From contig NZ_JAOEAL010000001.1 in assembly GCF_029835735.1 (NCBI RefSeq), positions 744,001 through 808,000 on the forward strand: a stretch of 64,000 bases of DNA, given 5' to 3'. Made by a program: the position numbers and the translations under genes. Origin of the DNA: Shewanella sp. GD04112. Lineage in GTDB: Bacteria > Pseudomonadota > Gammaproteobacteria > Enterobacterales > Shewanellaceae. This document shows positions 61,523 to 64,000 of this stretch, in pieces; position 1 is the stretch's first letter; every line of letters starts with the position of its first letter. The notes beneath the pieces are model-generated. The model saw only the letters and a program-made list of their open reading frames with translations, had not been told where the DNA came from and searched no databases.

Positions 61523-63952
61523 ATGATCAAAGACCCTCATTTCGAGCGTGAACAGGATAAGTACGAAAACCCTATCCCAAGTCGTGAGTATATTATCGAG
61601 TACTTACGTTCTCAAAAATCACCTATTACCCGTGACAGCATTGCTGTTGCACTGCAGATCCATGATGAAGAACAGTTAGAAGCCCTGCGTCGCCGTTTAC
61701 GGGCGATGGAGCGCGACGGTGAACTGGTATTTACCCGCGGTCAAAGCTATGGCTTACCTGAAAAAATGGATCTGATTTCCGGCACTGTCCTTGGGCACAG
61801 AGAAGGCTACGGCTTCTTTAAACCTGACGAAGGTGGCGACGATTTATTTATCTCAAATCGCGACATGCTGATGTATTTCCATGGCGATAAAGTGTTGGCA
61901 CAAAAAGCCGGTATGGACCGTAAAGGACGCCGCGAGGCTCGTATCGTCCGTCTGATCCAACCGCGCAGTGCCGCCATTGTAGGGCGATTCCATGTCGATA
62001 GCGGCATGGCATTTGTGATTGCCGATGATAAGCGCATTACCCAAGAAATCTTAATCGCCACGGAAGATCGCAATGGCGCCCGTCAAGGCGATGTGGTCGT
62101 GGTCGAATTAACCCGCCGTCCGGGTCGATTCGTGAAAGCGGCTGGTAAAGTCACTGAGGTGCTCGGCAAGCAAATGGCACCGGGAATGGAAATCGAAATT
62201 GCCCTGCGTAATTACGATTTACCCCACACTTGGTCGGCGGTGATTGAGAAAAAGCTGCGCCGGATCCCCGATGAAGTGACCGAAGCCGATAAAGTTGGCC
62301 GCGTCGATCTGCGTGATCTGCCCTTAGTGACTATCGATGGCGAAGATGCCCGCGACTTTGACGATGCGGTCTATGCCGAAGTCAAACCCAGTGGTGGATG
62401 GCGTCTGTGGGTGGCGATTGCGGATGTGAGCTACTACGTGCGTACCGATTCGGCCTTAGATACCGAAGCCCGTGCCCGTGGTAACTCGGTATACTTCCCA
62501 TCGCAAGTGATCCCAATGCTGCCGGAGAAAATCTCTAACGGCCTGTGCTCGCTCAATCCCCATGTCGACCGCCTGTGTATGGTCGCGGAGATGACGATTT
62601 CGGCCCGCGGTAAGCTGTCGGGTTATAAGTTTTATCCCGCAGTGATGCATTCACATGCGCGTTTCACTTACACCCAAGTGGCCGCCATGCTCGAAGGCGG
62701 ACCGATTGCGCCTGAGCATGAAGCGCTATTCCCGCATCTGCAATGTTTGCAGTCGCTCTATTTAGCGCTCGATGAACAGCGCGCCGAGCGTGGGGCGATT
62801 GCCTTTGAGACCCTAGAAACGCAGTTTATTTTTAACGACCAGCGCAAGATCGATAAGATTGTGCCAAGAGCGCGTAATCAAGCTCATAAAATCATTGAAG
62901 AATGTATGATTTTGGCCAACGTATCGGCCGCTAAGTTTGTGAAAAAGCACAAGGGTGAAATCCTCTATCGCGTGCATGAATCGCCCTCTGAGCAGAAGCT
63001 GGCAAACTTTAAAGAGTTTCTGGCCGAACGTGGTTTAAGCATGGGCGGCGGACTCGAGCCAACCCCTGCGGATTACCAGAATGTGATGCTGCAAATCGCC
63101 GATAGGCCCGATGCCGAGCTTATCCAAGTGATGTTGCTGCGCTCAATGCGCCAAGCTATCTACACGCCTGATAACGAAGGCCACTTTGGTTTAGCACTCG
63201 AAGAATATGCGCACTTCACCTCGCCAATTCGCCGTTATCCTGACTTAGTGCTGCACCGCGTGATCCGCTATTTATTGGCGAAGGAAAAAGGTGAAGCCAA
63301 CGAGAAGTGGACATCCGATGGTGGCTACCATTATCAACTCGATGAGTTAGATCTCTTAGGCGAAGAATGTTCGAACACCGAGCGCCGTGCCGATGAAGCG
63401 ACCCGTGATGTAAGCGACTGGTTGAAATGTGAATTTATGCAGGACCATGTGGGTGACACCTTCGAGGCGGTGATTGCCTCTGTCACTAACTTTGGTTTAT
63501 TCGTTCGCTTAAATGACTTATTTATCGATGGCTTAGTGCATATTTCTAGCCTTGGCAGCGATTATTATCAGTTCGACCCTATGCGTCAGCGTTTGATTGG
63601 TGAGCATACGGGTCAAATCTATCAAGTGGGAGATCCCGTCACGGTAAAAGTGGCTGCGGTAAACTTGGATGATAGACAGATTGACTTAGTCATGCTTGGC
63701 GACAGCGGAAAAGGCGGTCGCCGTAAGTCTGCGCCGAGTCGAGAAAAACCGATGACGGCGCGTGAGCGGGTAAACCGTGAAGGCGCTAAAATGGCTAAGG
63801 AAGCTAAATCGACAGGCGCGAAATCGAAAGCCGGTTCAGATAAAGCTGGGGCGAGTAAGTCCAAGTCTAAAGCAGGCGCTAAGCCTAAGAAAAGCGTAAA
63901 AAATTCGGCGAAAAAGCCAAAGGCCGCGAAGCGGAGCACGAGAAAGAAGTAA
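61523..63952 (+). CDS. rnr: Ribonuclease R
   Basis: 809 residues. N-terminal winged helix (about 20-85), cold-shock domains, RNB catalytic domain with the metal-binding DGEDARDFDDAVY, an S1 domain near residues 640-725, and a long Lys/Ser/Ala-rich basic tail (last 75 residues). Exoribonuclease that degrades structured RNA. One base would separate its stop from nothing: rlmB starts directly after it, so the two are co-transcribed. Confidence 0.97.
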   Translation: MIKDPHFEREQDKYENPIPSREYIIEYLRSQKSPITRDSIAVALQIHDEEQLEALRRRLRAMERDGELVFTRGQSYGLPEKMDLISGTVLGHREGYGFFKPDEGGDDLFISNRDMLMYFHGDKVLAQKAGMDRKGRREARIVRLIQPRSAAIVGRFHVDSGMAFVIADDKRITQEILIATEDRNGARQGDVVVVELTRRPGRFVKAAGKVTEVLGKQMAPGMEIEIALRNYDLPHTWSAVIEKKLRRIPDEVTEADKVGRVDLRDLPLVTIDGEDARDFDDAVYAEVKPSGGWRLWVAIADVSYYVRTDSALDTEARARGNSVYFPSQVIPMLPEKISNGLCSLNPHVDRLCMVAEMTISARGKLSGYKFYPAVMHSHARFTYTQVAAMLEGGPIAPEHEALFPHLQCLQSLYLALDEQRAERGAIAFETLETQFIFNDQRKIDKIVPRARNQAHKIIEECMILANVSAAKFVKKHKGEILYRVHESPSEQKLANFKEFLAERGLSMGGGLEPTPADYQNVMLQIADRPDAELIQVMLLRSMRQAIYTPDNEGHFGLALEEYAHFTSPIRRYPDLVLHRVIRYLLAKEKGEANEKWTSDGGYHYQLDELDLLGEECSNTERRADEATRDVSDWLKCEFMQDHVGDTFEAVIASVTNFGLFVRLNDLFIDGLVHISSLGSDYYQFDPMRQRLIGEHTGQIYQVGDPVTVKVAAVNLDDRQIDLVMLGDSGKGGRRKSAPSREKPMTARERVNREGAKMAKEAKSTGAKSKAGSDKAGASKSKSKAGAKPKKSVKNSAKKPKAAKRSTRKK

Positions 63953-64000
63953 ATGAAGAAACAAGATATTATTTTTGGGATCCACGCGGTTGAAGCGCTG
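63953..64000 (+). CDS. rlmB: 23S rRNA (guanosine-2'-O)-methyltransferase, N-terminus
   Basis: Only the first 16 codons are in the window (MKKQDIIFGIHAVEAL). IIFGIHAVEAL matches the start of RlmB (SpoU family), and rlmB normally follows rnr. Its ATG follows the rnr stop without a gap. Confidence 0.88.
   Translation, partial: MKKQDIIFGIHAVEAL

Overview
The window is a chromosomal segment of a Shewanella-type gammaproteobacterium, close to the S. oneidensis group. The evidence is a pentahaem nitrite reductase NrfA with a divergent narQP pair, a sodium-type flagellar MotX, a Shewanella-style ArcA, a lysine riboswitch ahead of lysC, and two standard gammaproteobacterial gene clusters (kdsD to mgtE and mlaF to murA). 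Most of the window is core housekeeping DNA. A few AT-rich or repeat-rich accessory patches are inserted into it.

Layout. 1-207 holds the N-terminus of a secreted Tat/lipoprotein-like enzyme. 804-7263 is a four-gene SMC-kleisin-KITE-Toprim cassette of the Wadjet/MksBEFG type, a plasmid defence family, in the order jetC-jetB-jetA-jetD. 7654-11528 carries an SLC1 symporter with a changed selectivity residue and some small envelope proteins. 12027-13515 is an AT-rich, translationally coupled pair (a 314-residue soluble protein plus a four-helix membrane protein) bracketed by inverted copies of a dispersed structured repeat; it is a candidate defence module. 14106-20000 carries fbp, an S9 peptidase, arcA and a DUF3293 gene. 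20013-22799 has the lysine riboswitch, lysC and a frameshifted M14-type deacylase gene. 22854-31617 holds zntB, yacL, narQP/nrfA with a NarP box, an EAL-type c-di-GMP enzyme and a PAP2 phosphatase. 33014-36174 has a RIO kinase, a cluster of four hairpin-closed repeat units, a solitary transposase-type HTH gene, a tiny gene with a strong ribosome binding site, and an OmpA-type lipoprotein.

From 36412 to 50865 the core envelope genes dominate: an orphan modA; the kdsD-kdsC-lptC-lptA-lptB-rpoN-hpf-ptsN-rapZ-npr-mgtE cluster on the minus strand (LPS precursor synthesis and transport, sigma-54, nitrogen PTS); and the plus-strand mlaFEDCB-ibaG-murA operon (outer-membrane lipid asymmetry and peptidoglycan). 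51327-53526 is a second AT-rich accessory patch with an unknown gene, a CoiA-like nuclease gene and another copy of the dispersed repeat. 53791-64000 returns to core genes: degS/degQ, zapE, rplM-rpsI, purA, motX, rnr and the start of rlmB.

The items most worth following up are the hairpin-unit cluster at 34013-34570, the repeat-bracketed two-gene module at 12027-13515, the permuted Wadjet-like cassette, and the G-run frameshift at 21884-21888.
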